Assembly: GCF_010389155.1 (NCBI RefSeq)
Contig: NC_057765.1
Span: 23,252,980-23,316,979 of the forward strand
Source of the DNA: Erigeron canadensis
Taxonomy: Eukaryota; Streptophyta; Magnoliopsida; Asterales; Asteraceae
DNA length: 64,000 bases
Direction of reading: 5' to 3'
The notes under the pieces were generated by a model. The model did not search any database and was not told the origin of the DNA. It saw only the letters and a list, made by a program, of their open reading frames with translations. Each line of letters begins with the position of its first letter. Position 1 is the first letter of the stretch. This document shows positions 42,569 through 55,118 of this stretch, piece after piece. The translations under genes were made by a program, and so were the position numbers.

Positions 42569-45500
42569 ATGACTGCAGTCCCTACTCTGGTTAATAACAT
42601 AGATTTTGGGTATGTCTCCATTCCTCCAAGATTCAAATCTCATGACTTTGGATCTTGGAAGGAGAGAATGCTTCTGCATATTGCAGGAGTTGAACCTTAC
42701 TTAATAACTATCTTGACTATAGGTCTATATGTACCAATTCTGGTCACCAGGATACCAGGAGCCACTACTAATGCTCCTGAAATTGTCACTGAGCTTATTA
42801 AACCAGAAGTACAATGGACAGATGATGAGCGCAGGCTGGTTAATCTGGACGCTAGATTAAGAAACCTCATTATCAATACACTTCCTGATGACATTATGAA
42901 ATCTGTCATTAAACTTTCTTCTGCTAAAAAAGTATGGGACAATCTTTGTACCAGATTCAATGGTACGGAAGATGTCCTTGCTACTAAAAAGATAGATCTG
43001 AAGCGTGCCTATGAAGGATTCTTTTCTTTTCCTAATGAGAATCTGGATGGCACTTACAATCGCTTCAAGTGTCTTTTGAATGATATGACCAATGCTGGCA
43101 TAGAGCATGATATGCTTGAAGTATGCCACAAGTTCATTGACAGCCTTCCAATTAAGTGGCAAGGTTTAAGACAAATACTTCGTACTACCAAGCAACTAAA
43201 GATGCATGACTTGGAATCGCTTTATGGCACTCTTCAATTTGAAGAGAGAGCCCTCGCTCAAAACTTGAGAGCAGAAGCTGAATCCAAGAGGCATGCTGGC
43301 TCATCTTCTTCTTCTCTATCTAATGCTTCTTATTCTCATGACCCTCTTTCCCTGGTCTCTGCTGAAGTTGACTCCATTCATGTCAATAGCAGCTCTTCTA
43401 CCCCATCTCATTTACAAGATCTTGTCAATGACCTCGATATTGAGGAGAGACAAGAAATGTTCTCAGACTTCATGCAATTTGTTCTTATCGCTGGTAAGAG
43501 ATATTCCAAAAAATGGAATAGTCGCAAATCGATTTTCTCTCGAAAACCAGTGGTTGACAAATCGCAAGAAGAATGTTGGAGATGTGGTCGGAAAGGCCAC
43601 TACCAAAAAGAATGCAATGTTTCTAACCCTTCCATGCAGGCAGCGAAGCCCTCTTCTTTCTCCTCAGCAAGACCCTCCTCAGTCAAGCCTGCTGATGAAT
43701 ACAAAAATAAGTACTATGAGCTTCGTGCTAAGATGGCTGACTTTGAGGAAGCTAAGCTTCCTGCCAAGAGTCTTGTTGATGAACAACATGACTGGGCAGA
43801 CTCTGATGACTCTAAAGGTGACGAGGAAGAATATGTTGATGCCATCTGCCTTATGGCACTCGCTGATGATCAAGCACTGACAAAAGATCAAGTCTGTTCC
43901 AGTCAGTGGGTGAATGTCACTCTCAAAAAGGTATGCAATTTTTCTTCTGCTTCCGAAGAAAGTAAGTCAGAAATTTTTGAGTCGCTTACTTGTGACATTC
44001 AATTTTTTGAATCAATTCGTGTTGATCTTCAGACTAAGCTTAACTCAGTCAGTGCTGAGCTAAGTGATAAAAATGACAATCTTGAGGACTTGAGAAATGT
44101 CCATGTTGAGCTTGAGTCTCTAAAACTTCTTAATCACAATCTTCAGAAGATTTAAAAAATAAGGTCGCTGACCTTGAAAAAATTGTTATCTCATGGTCTA
44201 AAGCCTCCAAGCTTCATGACCAAATCTTCAGCAAGCTGATGCCTACTCAAATCAAAGCCATCATTGGTGGAGATTATGAGACAGCCGCCTTTGTTACCAA
44301 TCACTTTGGTGACAGTCTTGCTGCTAAAGAAAGAATTCCTCCAAGTGTTGTTGCTTCTCCTGAAGAACTGATGAAGTATTACTTCACCAAAGGAGTGAAT
44401 GATTATCACTTTGAACTTGATAATGTTTCATCTTTACCCAGCACTTCTTCGTCTTCTACCAAAACTAAAACTAATTCTTCTCCTAGTTTTGCTAAAACAA
44501 TCTTCCCTGATCATCTTATCATTGATATGATGCCAAATGAAGGCAGAATTCAATATTGTCCTTCTCAAACCTTTGAAGGAAATCCTTCAAGTGATGGTTA
44601 CAGGCCTATTGCTCCTCAGCTTCTGACTATTCAGTCTAAAGCATTTGAATCTTTCAAAAGGAGCAAGGTTGATGTTCCATATGACTACAGTACTCCTCAG
44701 CGAGCTGCACCTGTCAGTCAATCCTCTGAGTTTTCCATTCCCTCTGTAGTTGCTGAACGCCCTGCGTTTCAGCTCTTACCCCCTCTTCAAATTCTTCTCA
44801 TACTGGCAGAAAGGCTTCTATGCATGGTCATTTAATGAATAGGAGAACTAATTTCCCTGATGCTCGCTATCAGCAACCTAATTCCATTTATATTCCTAAG
44901 GGAACACCTCTTTCCCAGCACTTCAGATCTGTTCAGTAGGTCAGACCTTCTCAACTAGAAGGACAGCAAGCTGGAAAATCTCCTCTGGAGACTCAGAATT
45001 TCAGACCTGCTCAGCAGGTTAGACCTTCTCAACAAGGAGGTCAGCGAATTGCTCAGACTCACTTTGATCCTTCCTCTTCTAATACTCAATCTAAGGATAA
45101 ATCCATTCTTGGTCCTGTTCCAAAGTCTGTTCCTTTACTGCATCAAAAGAAGTCTCCTTCTCTTAAATCAAAAAGGAAAAAGACTTCTTGTGCAACATCA
45201 ACCTCCTCTAATAATCCTGAAATTTGTGAGCTGACCAAACGTGTTAACGACCTATCCTCACAACTTAAGGACTTTCTGAATCTAAATCAGAATAGTAGTA
45301 GAAAGTGTTACCTTTGTAGTGAAAGAGGACACATTACTGCTGATTGTACTGACAATAACTCCAGGAATCCTCCTGAAATTGTCATTCAGCCAAATCCTCC
45401 CTCATCTTTTGCTGTTCCTACTTCTGCTATTAATATGCAAGCTCCTCTTGCAGAATCTAGCATAAACTCAAATAATAATTTTGTTCTCAATGAAAGCAAT

Positions 45501-45836
45501 ATTGCTGAATTCATTGCCTCTCAACGTATCTCCCTTCCTTTCTCTCAAGAGATTATCTCCAATGGTACTGACAGTATCCTTGTAGAATATGGAAATAACA
45601 ATCAAGTTAGCAACTTGGTTATTCTTTACACTGGAAACTCTGTCAATCAAGGAGATACTGTTGAGGCCACAAGTTACATGCCTCCTACCAACCAACTGAC
45701 TGAAACACTCTCAGTTGATGAAACTGCTAATACTTCAGTCTCTCCTTCTCTTTCCACTGATGATGACTCTTCTCTTCTCTCTCATTCATCCTCTGCTGAT
45801 AATGACATCAGCAGGGATTCCTATAATTCTACCTAA
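42569..45836 (+). pseudogene. gag: Extended copia gag of element F, frameshifted
   Basis: The start is ATG 42,569. The first frame (528 codons) holds the capsid domain (FGSWKERMLLHI, then AKKVWDNLCTRFNG, then FIDSLPIKWQGLRQ) and a CCHC knuckle CWRCGRKGHYQKEC near residue 336. A frameshift before 44,155 leads to 44,239-44,835, and a second to a frame containing a second knuckle CYLCSERGHITADC (near 45,308) and ending at TAA 45,834. The intact ancestor would have had about 1,090 codons with two knuckles, parallel to gag of C. Pol follows in the frame of the last part. Confidence 0.88.
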
Positions 45837-48800
45837 ATCCTTCTATTGTTATCCATGCAGGCCTCGCAAGGAAAAGAAGTGTGGTACTTGGACAGTGGAT
45901 GTTCAAAACACATGACTGGATCCAAGGACCTGCTGGATAACTTCGCGGAGACTGATGGTCCCACAGTAGTGTTTGGTGACAACTCAACTGGCCAAACTGA
46001 AGGATATGGATCTCTCTCTAATGGGCTGATAAAATTCACAAAGGTTGCATATGTGAATGGTTAAAACACAATCTTATCAGTATCAGTCAACTGTGCGATG
46101 CTGACTACAAAGTCATTCTTGACAAGCATCAAGGCACAGTTGTAAATATTGACAAAGGGGTAGTCTTAATAGCTCCTAGAAAGAGAGACATCTATTTGGT
46201 TGATTTCACTCCTGTAAAAACTGACAGCGAAACTTGTTTCTTTTCTAAAGTTGTATCTCAAATCAATTGGTTATGGCATAAGCGTATGTCGCATGTCAAC
46301 TTCAAAACCATCAACTCTCTTGCCAAGAAAAATCTTGTTTGCAACCTTCCTCCTCTCACTTATGAGAAGTACAGGCTCTGTGGTGCCTGTGAAAAACCTT
46401 CAAAACTAAACAAGACAACTCAATAAATGGTTGCCTCCATCTTCTTCATATGGACCTTTTTGGTCCTGTAAATGTTCAAAGCTTAAGGGGCAGCAAATAT
46501 ACCCTAGTTATTATGGATGAATATTCACGATACACTCGAACTATATTCCTGCATTCTAAGAGTGATGCTGCTGAGGAAATTATCAATTTTATCAAAAAGA
46601 TGGAAAACCTCAACAACATTCGTGTTAAAGAACTCAGAAGTGATCATGGCACTGAGTTTAGAAACCACACTCTTGAAAGTTTTTGTGCTGATCAAGGGAT
46701 AGCACAAAACTTTTCTTCCGTTCGAACCCCTGAGCAAAATGGAGTAGCTGAAAGAAGAAATAGAACTCTTATAGAAGCTGCTAGAACTATGCTCAGTGAA
46801 TCCTCTCTCCCATTAAAATTTTGGGCAGAAGCAGTTAATACTGCTTGTCACACTCAAAATAGGTGTCGTATTGTCAAACGACATGATAGACTGCCTATGA
46901 AATTCTTAAGGGTAAGAAACCTCAAATTGGGTATTTCCATGTTCTTAGTTGCCCAGTCTTTATTCTTAATAATAAGGATCACTTAAGAAAATTCGATCCC
47001 AAGGCTGATGATGGATACTTTTTGGGATACTCCACTATTAGCAAAGCCTTCAGAGTGTTTAACACTCGTACTCAAAAGGTTGATGAATCAATTCATGTTA
47101 CTTTTGATGAAAGTTGTTCAGCTCTAAGTGATCTTCCTAAACAATCATCTGCTGATGAAATTTTCAGCGACCTCGCTGATCCTCCTGAAATGTCAGCTAT
47201 TCAATCAGTCGCTGGCATTCCCTCTGCTGAACCATCTTTGAATGTATCTCCAAGTATTGACCACATCGCTTCTCACATCTATTCTATAGATCCAGTGGAA
47301 CCTCTTCTTAGGTCAATACAAAAGGATTCCATCAGCAACTCTTCTCCTGGAGTAGTTCAGGAAACTGACAGTATCGCTAATGATGTCTTTCATGATGCCT
47401 CAGCGAATCCTGACTTAGGAGACGCCGAGGATGACAACTCTCAGCAAGAGGAACCTGTCACTCTCAGTGACCCTCCTGTCAGCAATCCTGAACCAAATTT
47501 AACTGTTGATCTCTCTAGCTATCCAATAGTTACTGGTGATCCTATCTCCACCTCATCTTCCATGCCTACTTACTCTCCCATCCACTCTCCTGCACCCAAA
47601 TGGACTGCTGATCACCCACTTAACCATGTAATTGGAAATCCAAAAAATGGTGTCCAAACCAGATCAGCGACAAGTAATACTTGTCTCTATATCAATTTTC
47701 TATCTCAAATTGTTCCCTCTAACATTGGAGAAGCATTGGCTGATCCTTCTTGGGTTGAAGCCATGCAAGAGGAACTTACACAATTTGAAAGAAATCATGT
47801 TTGGTTTCTGGTTCCTCCTCCATGTAAGGAACCCATTGGTACTCGATGGGTTTATGGGAACAAAATGGATGAAGTTGGTATTGTTGTTCGCAACAAAGCC
47901 AGACTGGTGGCACAAAGATATACTCAAGCTGAAGGCATTGACTATGATGAAACATTTTCCCCAGTCACTCGTCTTGAGGCTATTCGCCTCTTTCTCGCTC
48001 ACGCTGTTTATAAAGGCTTCATTGTCTATCAAATGGACGTCAAGAGTGTATTTCTAAATGGTGCTCTTGATGAAGAGGTCTTTGTCAAGCAGCCTCCTGG
48101 TTTTGAGTATCTAATACATCCTAATTATGTCTTCAAGCTCAATAAAGCTCTTTATGGTCTCAAACAGGCTCCCAGAGCCTGGTATGATACCCTCTCTTCT
48201 TTTCTTTTAGACCATGGCTTTCATAAAGGAATCATAGATAGCACTCTCTTTATTTATAAAGAGAAAGCTCATGCTTTGTATGTCCAATATATGTCGATGA
48301 CATAATCTTTGGTTCCCTTTCCTCTAAGCTGTGTAAGAAGTTTAGTGCTCTTATGTCAAGTACGTTTGAGATGAGTATTATGGGTGAGTTAACCTTCTTC
48401 TTAGGTTTACAAATTAAGAAACTTCCCACATGAATTTTCATCAATCAAGAAAAGTATATTGGGGATATGTTGCATAATTTGACTTCACCCATGTCACTCC
48501 CAAACGTACTCCTATATCTCCTCCCAATAATCTTCATGCTGATCCAAATGAGAAGCATGTGAATCCCACTTACTATAGAGGCATGATTTGGTCGCTCATG
48601 TATCTCACAGCGAGTCGCCTTGACATTATGTTTTCCACATGTCTCTGTGCTCGCTATCAAGCTTCTCCACGTGAGTCGCATCTCCTCGCTGTAAAGCGAA
48701 TCTTCAAATATCGTAAAGGTACACCCACCTTGGGTCTTTGGTACCCTAGAGATTCCAACTTTGATCTTGTTGGCTTCTCTGACTCTGACTATGCTGGTTG

Positions 48801-49242
48801 CATGCTTGATCGCAAAAGCACCAGTGGTGGTTGCCAACTGCTGGGAGGAAGACTAACTAGTTGGACCAGCAAAAAGCAACACACAGTCTCCATCTCCACA
48901 ACTGAGGCAGAATATGTCTCTGTAGCGAGTTGCTGTGCTCAAATGCTTTGGATGAAGCATCAACTCGCTGATTATGATCTGGAATACTCTAAAACTCCAA
49001 TCATGTGTGATAATACAAGTGCTATTGCTATTACACACAATCCTATTCAGCACTCCAAAACCAAGCATATTGATATTCGATATCACTTCATTCGTGATCA
49101 TCTCATGAAGGGAGATGTTGAAATCTATTTCATTCCAACTGATAATCAATTAGCTGACATCTTTACTAAACCCTTGGATGAAACTAGATTCAAACTGCTT
49201 GTAAGCAAGTTGGGAATGCTGAATGGAGAATCAGCAACATGA
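45837..49242 (+). pseudogene. pol: copia pol of element F with several frameshifts
   Basis: The protease motif WYLDSGCSKHMTG is near 45,882. A shift near 46,063 is followed by the zinc domain (LWHKRMSHVNF ... CGACEKPSK) and a stop at 46,424. The integrase core spans 46,450-46,986 (HMDLFGPV, SDHGTEF, NGVAERRNR: catalytic residues kept). Another shift is near 46,905. RT runs 47,022-48,305 and breaks exactly before YVDD by loss of one base (48,283-48,286). Further shifts follow to 48,558. RNase H 48,559-49,242 (SDSDYAG, STTEAEYVSVASCC, LADIFTKPL) is complete. The element cannot supply its own enzymes. Confidence 0.92.
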
Positions 49243-49259
49243 TTGTCATGATTGCTACT

Positions 49260-49630
49260 CAGCGAGTGAGTCTGTCTTACTCGCTGATCCCTGTTGCTTT
49301 AAGAAAAAGCAAAACAAAGGCAATGGAAAGCCGAAAGTTTCCATCTAGTCCAATAGCAAACGGTTATTGGTAAAGACTTCTAAAATCCGTTGATCCCTAT
49401 TGCTTTGGAAAAAAGCAAAACAAAGGCAATGGATAGCCAAAAGTTTCCATCTAGTCCAATAGCAAACGGTTATTGGTAAAGACTTCTAAAATCCGTTGAT
49501 CCTTGTTGCTTTAGGAAAAAGCAAAATAAAAGCAATGAAAAGCTAAAAGTCTTCATCTAGTCCATCAACAAACGGCTGTTGATAAAGACTTATAAAATCC
49601 GTTGATGGCTAACAATTTGCCAAAAATTGT
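49260..49630 (+). ncRNA. Structured RNA repeat array after pol, element F (three 106-bp units)
   Basis: It starts 18 bases after pol with a hairpin CAGCGAGT/ACTCGCTG (49,260-49,286). Units begin at 49,286, 49,392 and 49,498, each exactly 106 bp, ending at 49,603. A hairpin CAATTT/AAATTG follows (to 49,630). Each unit has P1 (TTGCTTT/AAAGCAA), P2 (ATGGAAA/TTTCCAT or ATGAA/TTCAT, loop with GCYRAAAG) and P3 (CCAATAG/TTATTGG, loop CAAACGG; shifted register in unit 3). A CCGTTGAT that can pair with the P3 loop follows. Stem bases differ from element B but pairing is kept. No ORF. Function unknown. Confidence 0.75.
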
Positions 49631-50294
49631 TTTATCAGCAACCTTGTGTTAGTCATAAGATCGCTGATCCTCATACTCTAAAATTATGTCTCAGCACCAA
49701 ATTAAAATCCTTCTCTCAAAAGAGGTGTTGAAGCATTTTGTAAATAAAATATTATCAAACATATTTTTTCGATATTAAATAAAACATAGGACTACATCTG
49801 AAACTAACTATTTCGGATGCAACTATGTTGGTGACGTGGCACTCTCTTGAACCATATGTTTTATATTTCAATCTAAAATTCACCCACTTGTTTTCTTGAA
49901 TACATCACCCTTCCACTTGAGGCTGTCACTGTGCATCTGACTGACTGGCTCTGTCTGACGCATATGGCGCACACTCGAGTACTTGTGAACAAACTTTTCT
50001 TTATACGTTACTCACAAAATAAACTTTTTATTTATTTATATATATGTCTTATACGTATATATATGACAGTTGTTAAAAACAGCTGTCCCACAGTTTGAAA
50101 ACGAGGAGAGAGAGAAAACCTTTTGTCTTTTCATTTGACCAATTGTGGTCCATCACCATACCCTATATAATATATATACAAACTTATACTCATCTTTCCA
50201 CTTTCACGCCTTCTTATAACTATTCATCTTCTCTCAAATCTCTTAAATCTCTTAAACTTTTCATCTTTCTCTTATTCTACTCCAAATCTATTCA
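49631..50294 (+). promoter_or_regulatory. Putative internal promoter and leader of the third ORF, element F
   Basis: It contains CTCGAGTAC (about 49,974), TATACGTTACTCACAA (50,002-50,017, identical in B), a CCAAT-like GACCAATTGTGGTCC (near 50,137), a TATA box CTATATAATATA (50,163-50,174) and a roughly 105-base pyrimidine-rich leader up to the ATG at 50,295. Promoter function is inferred from this layout. Confidence 0.5.
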
Positions 50295-53200
50295 ATGGCT
50301 TCCTCATCTGAAACTCCATCTGCTTATGCCGCCACTGAACAACTCTCTAAATCTTATCTAAACTCTTCTACTTATTCCCCTTCTCCTAATATCATTAAAT
50401 CTTCCAAAATCTCCTTCTCTGCTTCAGATATGGTTGTAAAACCAAAAAATCATATCGGCTCGTCTGACGTGCCAAAAGGCACAAAAGGATATAAGCCAAT
50501 GCTGGATTTCATCCACGCATCTCCTGCCAGTTATTGCATAATGGCAGATCCGGAGAAGATCTTTGTTCATCTTCTTCGAGAATTCTGGTGGACATGTAAT
50601 TTTGATGAGTCCACCTAGACTATCTCTGGCACTGTTCGACAAGGGACGAAAACTATTACCATCACTCCAGCATCCTTACATCAAATTCTTCGCTTCCCAC
50701 AAGAAACTAATGATAATGCATTTGTGGAAGCTGCTGGAGATGATGAATGGAAGGCATGGTTGCCTTCGATTAGGTACAATCATAATCTGAGGAACCCTCC
50801 GGCGATCCCAAGCAATCCCCTGAAGCAAAATCTCCCTGGGATCTGGAGAGTTCTCTTTACTCATGTGATCCAGTGTATGGGTGGAAACTCTGGATCTTAC
50901 AATCAAGCATCTACAACTTCGATGCCTATTATCCACGCTCTCGCTAAAGGAAGATTTGTCGATTATGCCTTAATGATATTCAATGACATGAAACACAAGA
51001 TCACCCTGAATAATAGATCCCACACTGTGCCTTTTGTGAGAATTTTCTCCCTTATCTTCAAAGAGGCGCTGGGTGATGAATATGATTTGCCAAATGCTGC
51101 CACAATTCAAGTAGCAAGGGTCGGCAGCAACATCTACAAGCAACCTGCTGAACACATGGTTGCTCACCTCACTGTACATATGAAAGAGGTACTCTTCTCT
51201 TTAAACTATTCTTTATACCCTAAAGATAGCGACTGGGAGGTAGCATTTCTTTCTGATGAAGTGGCTGATACTGTCGCTGTGGACGCTGAAATGCCTTCTG
51301 AGGCTGGTTCGCTGATAAACCCCCCAGCGACCTCCAAAGCCTCTACTAAGACCAAAAGCAAATCTAAGGCAGCGTCCTTAACACAAAATTTACAATCTTC
51401 ATCCTCCACTGACGTCCCAAAATGTAAGCGGAGTGTATCAAAGGGCCAACCTAACAAGGACACTAGTACCCAAACCATCCCATCAACAGTCTCCCAACAG
51501 ACTGTTGGCGAGTTAAAAGGGAACAACAAGCAACCACCTCAAACTTCTTTAGGTGAGGTTGGTGAAGATATTGGGTCACCCCAACCCACTAGAGGTCAAA
51601 GTCCAACTCCACCCCCAAATACTTCATCTTCTTCTTATATACCCTCTGAGTCGTTGACAGCAGCCAGATCACAGGTGATGCTAGAGTCAACACCCTCTAC
51701 GGCCGATGATATCCCAGTGGAACAATACACTAAGATTGAGGCACCAGGTTCCCTTCCCCATTCACCAATGAATGTATCGGAAACTGTTTGTGCAGGGACC
51801 GAGACTAACATTTTTGCAGATCTTGAGATGGAGGATGACAACGGCATCGAGTTTGATCCACAAGATACACATGCTGAAGCTACACTCGCTGCCGCAGAAG
51901 AAAGTGAAGAAGAAGTTGTTGTTGGTGATTTCTTGGTTGCTGATTTGGGATACATCACTATGGCTTCTTCTCCCAAGCATGATGAAGAACTCCATAACTT
52001 CTTGGCTGATATGCCCGCTCCTCCGAGTTATTCTCCAAGGCCCACTGCTGCATTTGAAACAATTGGCCACTTTGGAAATTTTCAAACCGAACTGAATGAA
52101 GCCGAGCTTCAGTGGAGGAAAGAATTATGTCATCTTCAGCGAATAAGGCCAGGAGCATATGCTGAAACTGAGGAAGTTGATGATGACATAATCATAGAGG
52201 TACCCCCTTTGCACCATCCAGACTTCTTCAAGGTACCATGTGCTAGGTACCCAATTTCCTTTAAGTCACTTCAAGTTCCTCAAGCTGATGAGGATCTTCA
52301 GACAACCTTCACTGCTGTCCAAGTACCTGGGCTTGATTATGTGGAAACATGTCAATTGCATGAACTTTTGAGGTTAGTACAAATTTTTCAAAGCCAGGGC
52401 AATAGGCAAGGATATTTATATGGTTGGTTGGTTGATCAAGTGGAAAATGTGCACAAGAAAGTACACTTCAAACTTAAGGATGTGGTCGCCGGAAATGACA
52501 CTATTATTGATGAGCTTGCTGAGCAAAAGGATGCTATCTTTCAAGTTACAAAGGCTCAGCATGCTCAAACTCTTTCTCATGAGCGCCTTCTTCATCGCAA
52601 TCAAAACTTACTTGATGCCAGCATGAAAAGGGTCAGTGTTTCTAACTCTTCTATTTCTGCCTCGCTTGATAACTTGAAAGAACAAATTGCCAAATCAGTG
52701 ATGGCCAATGAAACGCCTGGTCTTTTATCATCACTTGAACAACTCTCCCAATCCAACATTCTTTTCACTGCCCATCTCACTCAACTACAACATTCAATCA
52801 ACTCATTATCTCGCAATCAAAATAACTTTCTCACCACTCTCACCAATGAAATCTCCTCTCTTAAGACTTCACTCTTTTCCAAGTCCCCTTTCCAGGTCGC
52901 TGTTGACAAAAAGGTACTTGATGAGTCTGTCAGCAAGACCAAGAAACTGGAAGAAGAAGTTGGAAGCCTTAAGGGCTTAATGACTGAAATGCTGGGACTC
53001 CTCAAAAGAGAAAAGGTGGAAGTAGCTGGTTCCTATGCTACTTCCAAGGGGGAGAATACTGCTGAGGAGATCCCAGCAACCAAGAATGACAATATGGATT
53101 ATGTTCCCCAAGAACAAAATGATAATGATAATGCTGAGAAGGTTGTTGAACCGGCAACAACTGTTGAGGGGGAGCAAGCTGAAGTAGAAAAGAAGGCTGC

Positions 53201-54339
53201 TGAGGATGTGCCAGCGAGGCCAATAAATGTATCTTCCTTCTGGCCAACTGATGAGTTCCACGCTGCACTTGTAAAAAGGTATGCTAGTAAAGGCAAGGGC
53301 AAAGCAGTTGTGTCTACTCAAAGCGAGTCACTCAAAGTTCCTACATCAACTAGGGAACAACAAGAAAAGCTCATGTCTGGAGCTTTTCCCAAGACCTCAT
53401 CTTTCTCACCAGCAACTGCTGAACTTACTCCAACAGAGATTGTCATTCAAGAAGAGTTAAAGCAAAAGAAAATTCAAGAAGAGCTCTCTTGAAAATTCAT
53501 AAGTGAGCAGATTGTTGGTGAAGAACTTAAGAATGCTGATGAAGAAACAAAAAGACTTGTTCAGCAGTCTGGTGGCTTGGAGGCATTAAAGAAGAAAGAA
53601 GAAGAATTCTTTGCTGAAAAGAACAATGCACGACAGACTTATCTTGACTCAAGAGAAAGAAGGCAAAGAAATGAAGAGATCTTGTGGGTCAAGCCTTCTC
53701 TTACTCAGCAAGGAATGAATCTTCAAATACAAAGGAAAGGTGTACCCAGGATGTTTACTCTAAAGAATGTCAAATCAGACACTCTTGGGCCCACTGAATG
53801 GATCGAAATCTACAAACTTGTCAAGGAAAATAAATCTTAAGCTTTTGATCCATTGCTAAAAATGGCTGGGGATCAAATCAAACATACTAGAAGGATGTCA
53901 AAGAAGTACAAGGTTGATGATTCCCTACTCAGCACTGCAAGACATCCATTTCCTCCTCCTCCTCAGCAACAGCAAATTAGTGTCAAAAGGACAGCTTCTG
54001 GTCAAATAACTTCTCAGCGTCCTTCTATTCTTAGAGCTGCCTAAGTCAGACATTGTTAATGAACCAATGCTGAACCTCAGGATGCCATCGAGAACGCTTT
54101 TTGTTGATGGTGCGTATGATGAAAAGCTAGGAGGTTTCTGTTTTTGCAATAAACTTTTCTTTAGAACAAATGAAGTTGGAATTGCTCCCTCTGGCTTTCT
54201 TGTAAAGCTAAGAAAATATTGCATTAAGTCCTCCAACAATCAGGATTTCATTAAGCTGATTGATCAAGAATTGCTGAAGCCTGAAGGACAAAAGGATAAA
54301 GCGTTCATTGAAGCGAAGGAAGAATGTCAATGGGAGTAA
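50295..54339 (+). pseudogene. Third ORF (env-like position) of element F, about 1,350 codons
   Basis: One frame runs from ATG 50,295 to near 54,040 with stops at 50,616 (TAG), 53,490 (TGA), 53,838 and 54,042 (TAA). A shift near 54,035 leads to the last part, ending 54,339. Residues 70-300 are the shared globular domain (LLREFWWTC, LLFTHVIQ-like VLFTHVIQCMGGNSGSYNQ, RIFSLIFKEAL). A Ser/Thr/Lys linker, acidic stretch, a long coiled-coil-like part (about 730-900) and a charged C-terminus follow. Low damage over 4 kb suggests it was kept under selection until recently. No membrane helix or signal peptide seen. Close homologue of the B ORF, distant one of C. Confidence 0.78.
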
Positions 54340-54476
54340 ATAAGTGTTGTAATTTCATTTACGTTGTATATTGTAAAAGTGTTTTTGGCATATATATAAT
54401 ATCAGCATTTCTTCATTCTACTTGTTATCACAACTACTTCAAAAGACTCACTCTCAGCTAAGTCTCCTCAGCGAAT

Positions 54477-54488
54477 AAGGGGAGATTG
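54477..54488 (+). promoter_or_regulatory. Polypurine tract of element F
   Basis: AAGGGGGGAGAT directly before the 3' LTR. Confidence 0.87.
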
Positions 54489-55113
54489 TTGAGTCATGGA
54501 TTCGCTGAGAGACTCAACGAGGCACTTCATCAGCAAGCTCTCAGCGACCTATACTATCTTCGGGTTAAAGGATAAGTTCAATGACTCACCGTTGTAATTT
54601 GTAAGTCAAATATGAGCGGGAAAATGAAGATAAGAAGGATGGTCCCAAGGACACGTGGTGCACGATCAAGATAAAGCCATGTGACCTTGTACAGATTTAG
54701 TACTAAACAGTTTCTTTTTGATGCCGTTTTGGGAAACAAACAAGATGAAGAAAGAAGAACTCTGCAGATCTGAATCATCCTTCAATAGATGGTTGACAAC
54801 CTTCATGTGTCAACATCTATTGGGTTGTCATGTGATTCTCATCTCTACCTATATAAGGAATCACTTGACCTAGCCGCAACTCTTGTTGGTGTTGTTCTGC
54901 AATTGTCACTTTGTGTGTTCTTTCATTTATTGTAGAACAGTTAAGTTTTTGTATGTCAAAAACTTAACAAGTATTTTTTTCTTTTTCTCCTTCTTTGTAA
55001 ACCAACCATGTATTCACTGTTTAATTAATATATACATGTAGTTAAACCTGTTTACTTTCTTGTCTTACATCTTTAGTTTAATCTGTTTTGATCGTTGCAA
55101 ACTTAGCACTTTA
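54489..55113 (+). repeat. 3' LTR of element F (625 bp)
   Basis: Same start as the 5' LTR; the last bases read ACTTTA instead of ACTTTCA (one base lost). TATA box at 54,849-54,858; the inverted repeat upstream of it is kept (54,783-54,823). Followed by target duplication GTCTC. Confidence 0.93.
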
Positions 55114-55118
55114 GTCTC

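Larger units (their letters stand above)
41814..55113 (+). mobile_element. Ty1/copia element F, complete but inactive, Sirevirus-like (13.3 kb)
   Basis: Target duplication GTCTC at 41,809-41,813 and 55,114-55,118. LTRs of 628 and 625 bp differ at about 24 positions by hand count (roughly 4%), so it is older than C. Order: LTR, iMet primer site, gag (frameshifted), pol (several frameshifts), structured repeat block, promoter-like region, third ORF (four stops, one shift), purine tract, LTR. Same plan as B and C. Confidence 0.93.

Noticed and set aside
49286..49603. CRISPR-like array (regular repeats)
   Set aside because: Units are contiguous 106-bp tandem repeats without spacers, in a plant retroelement.
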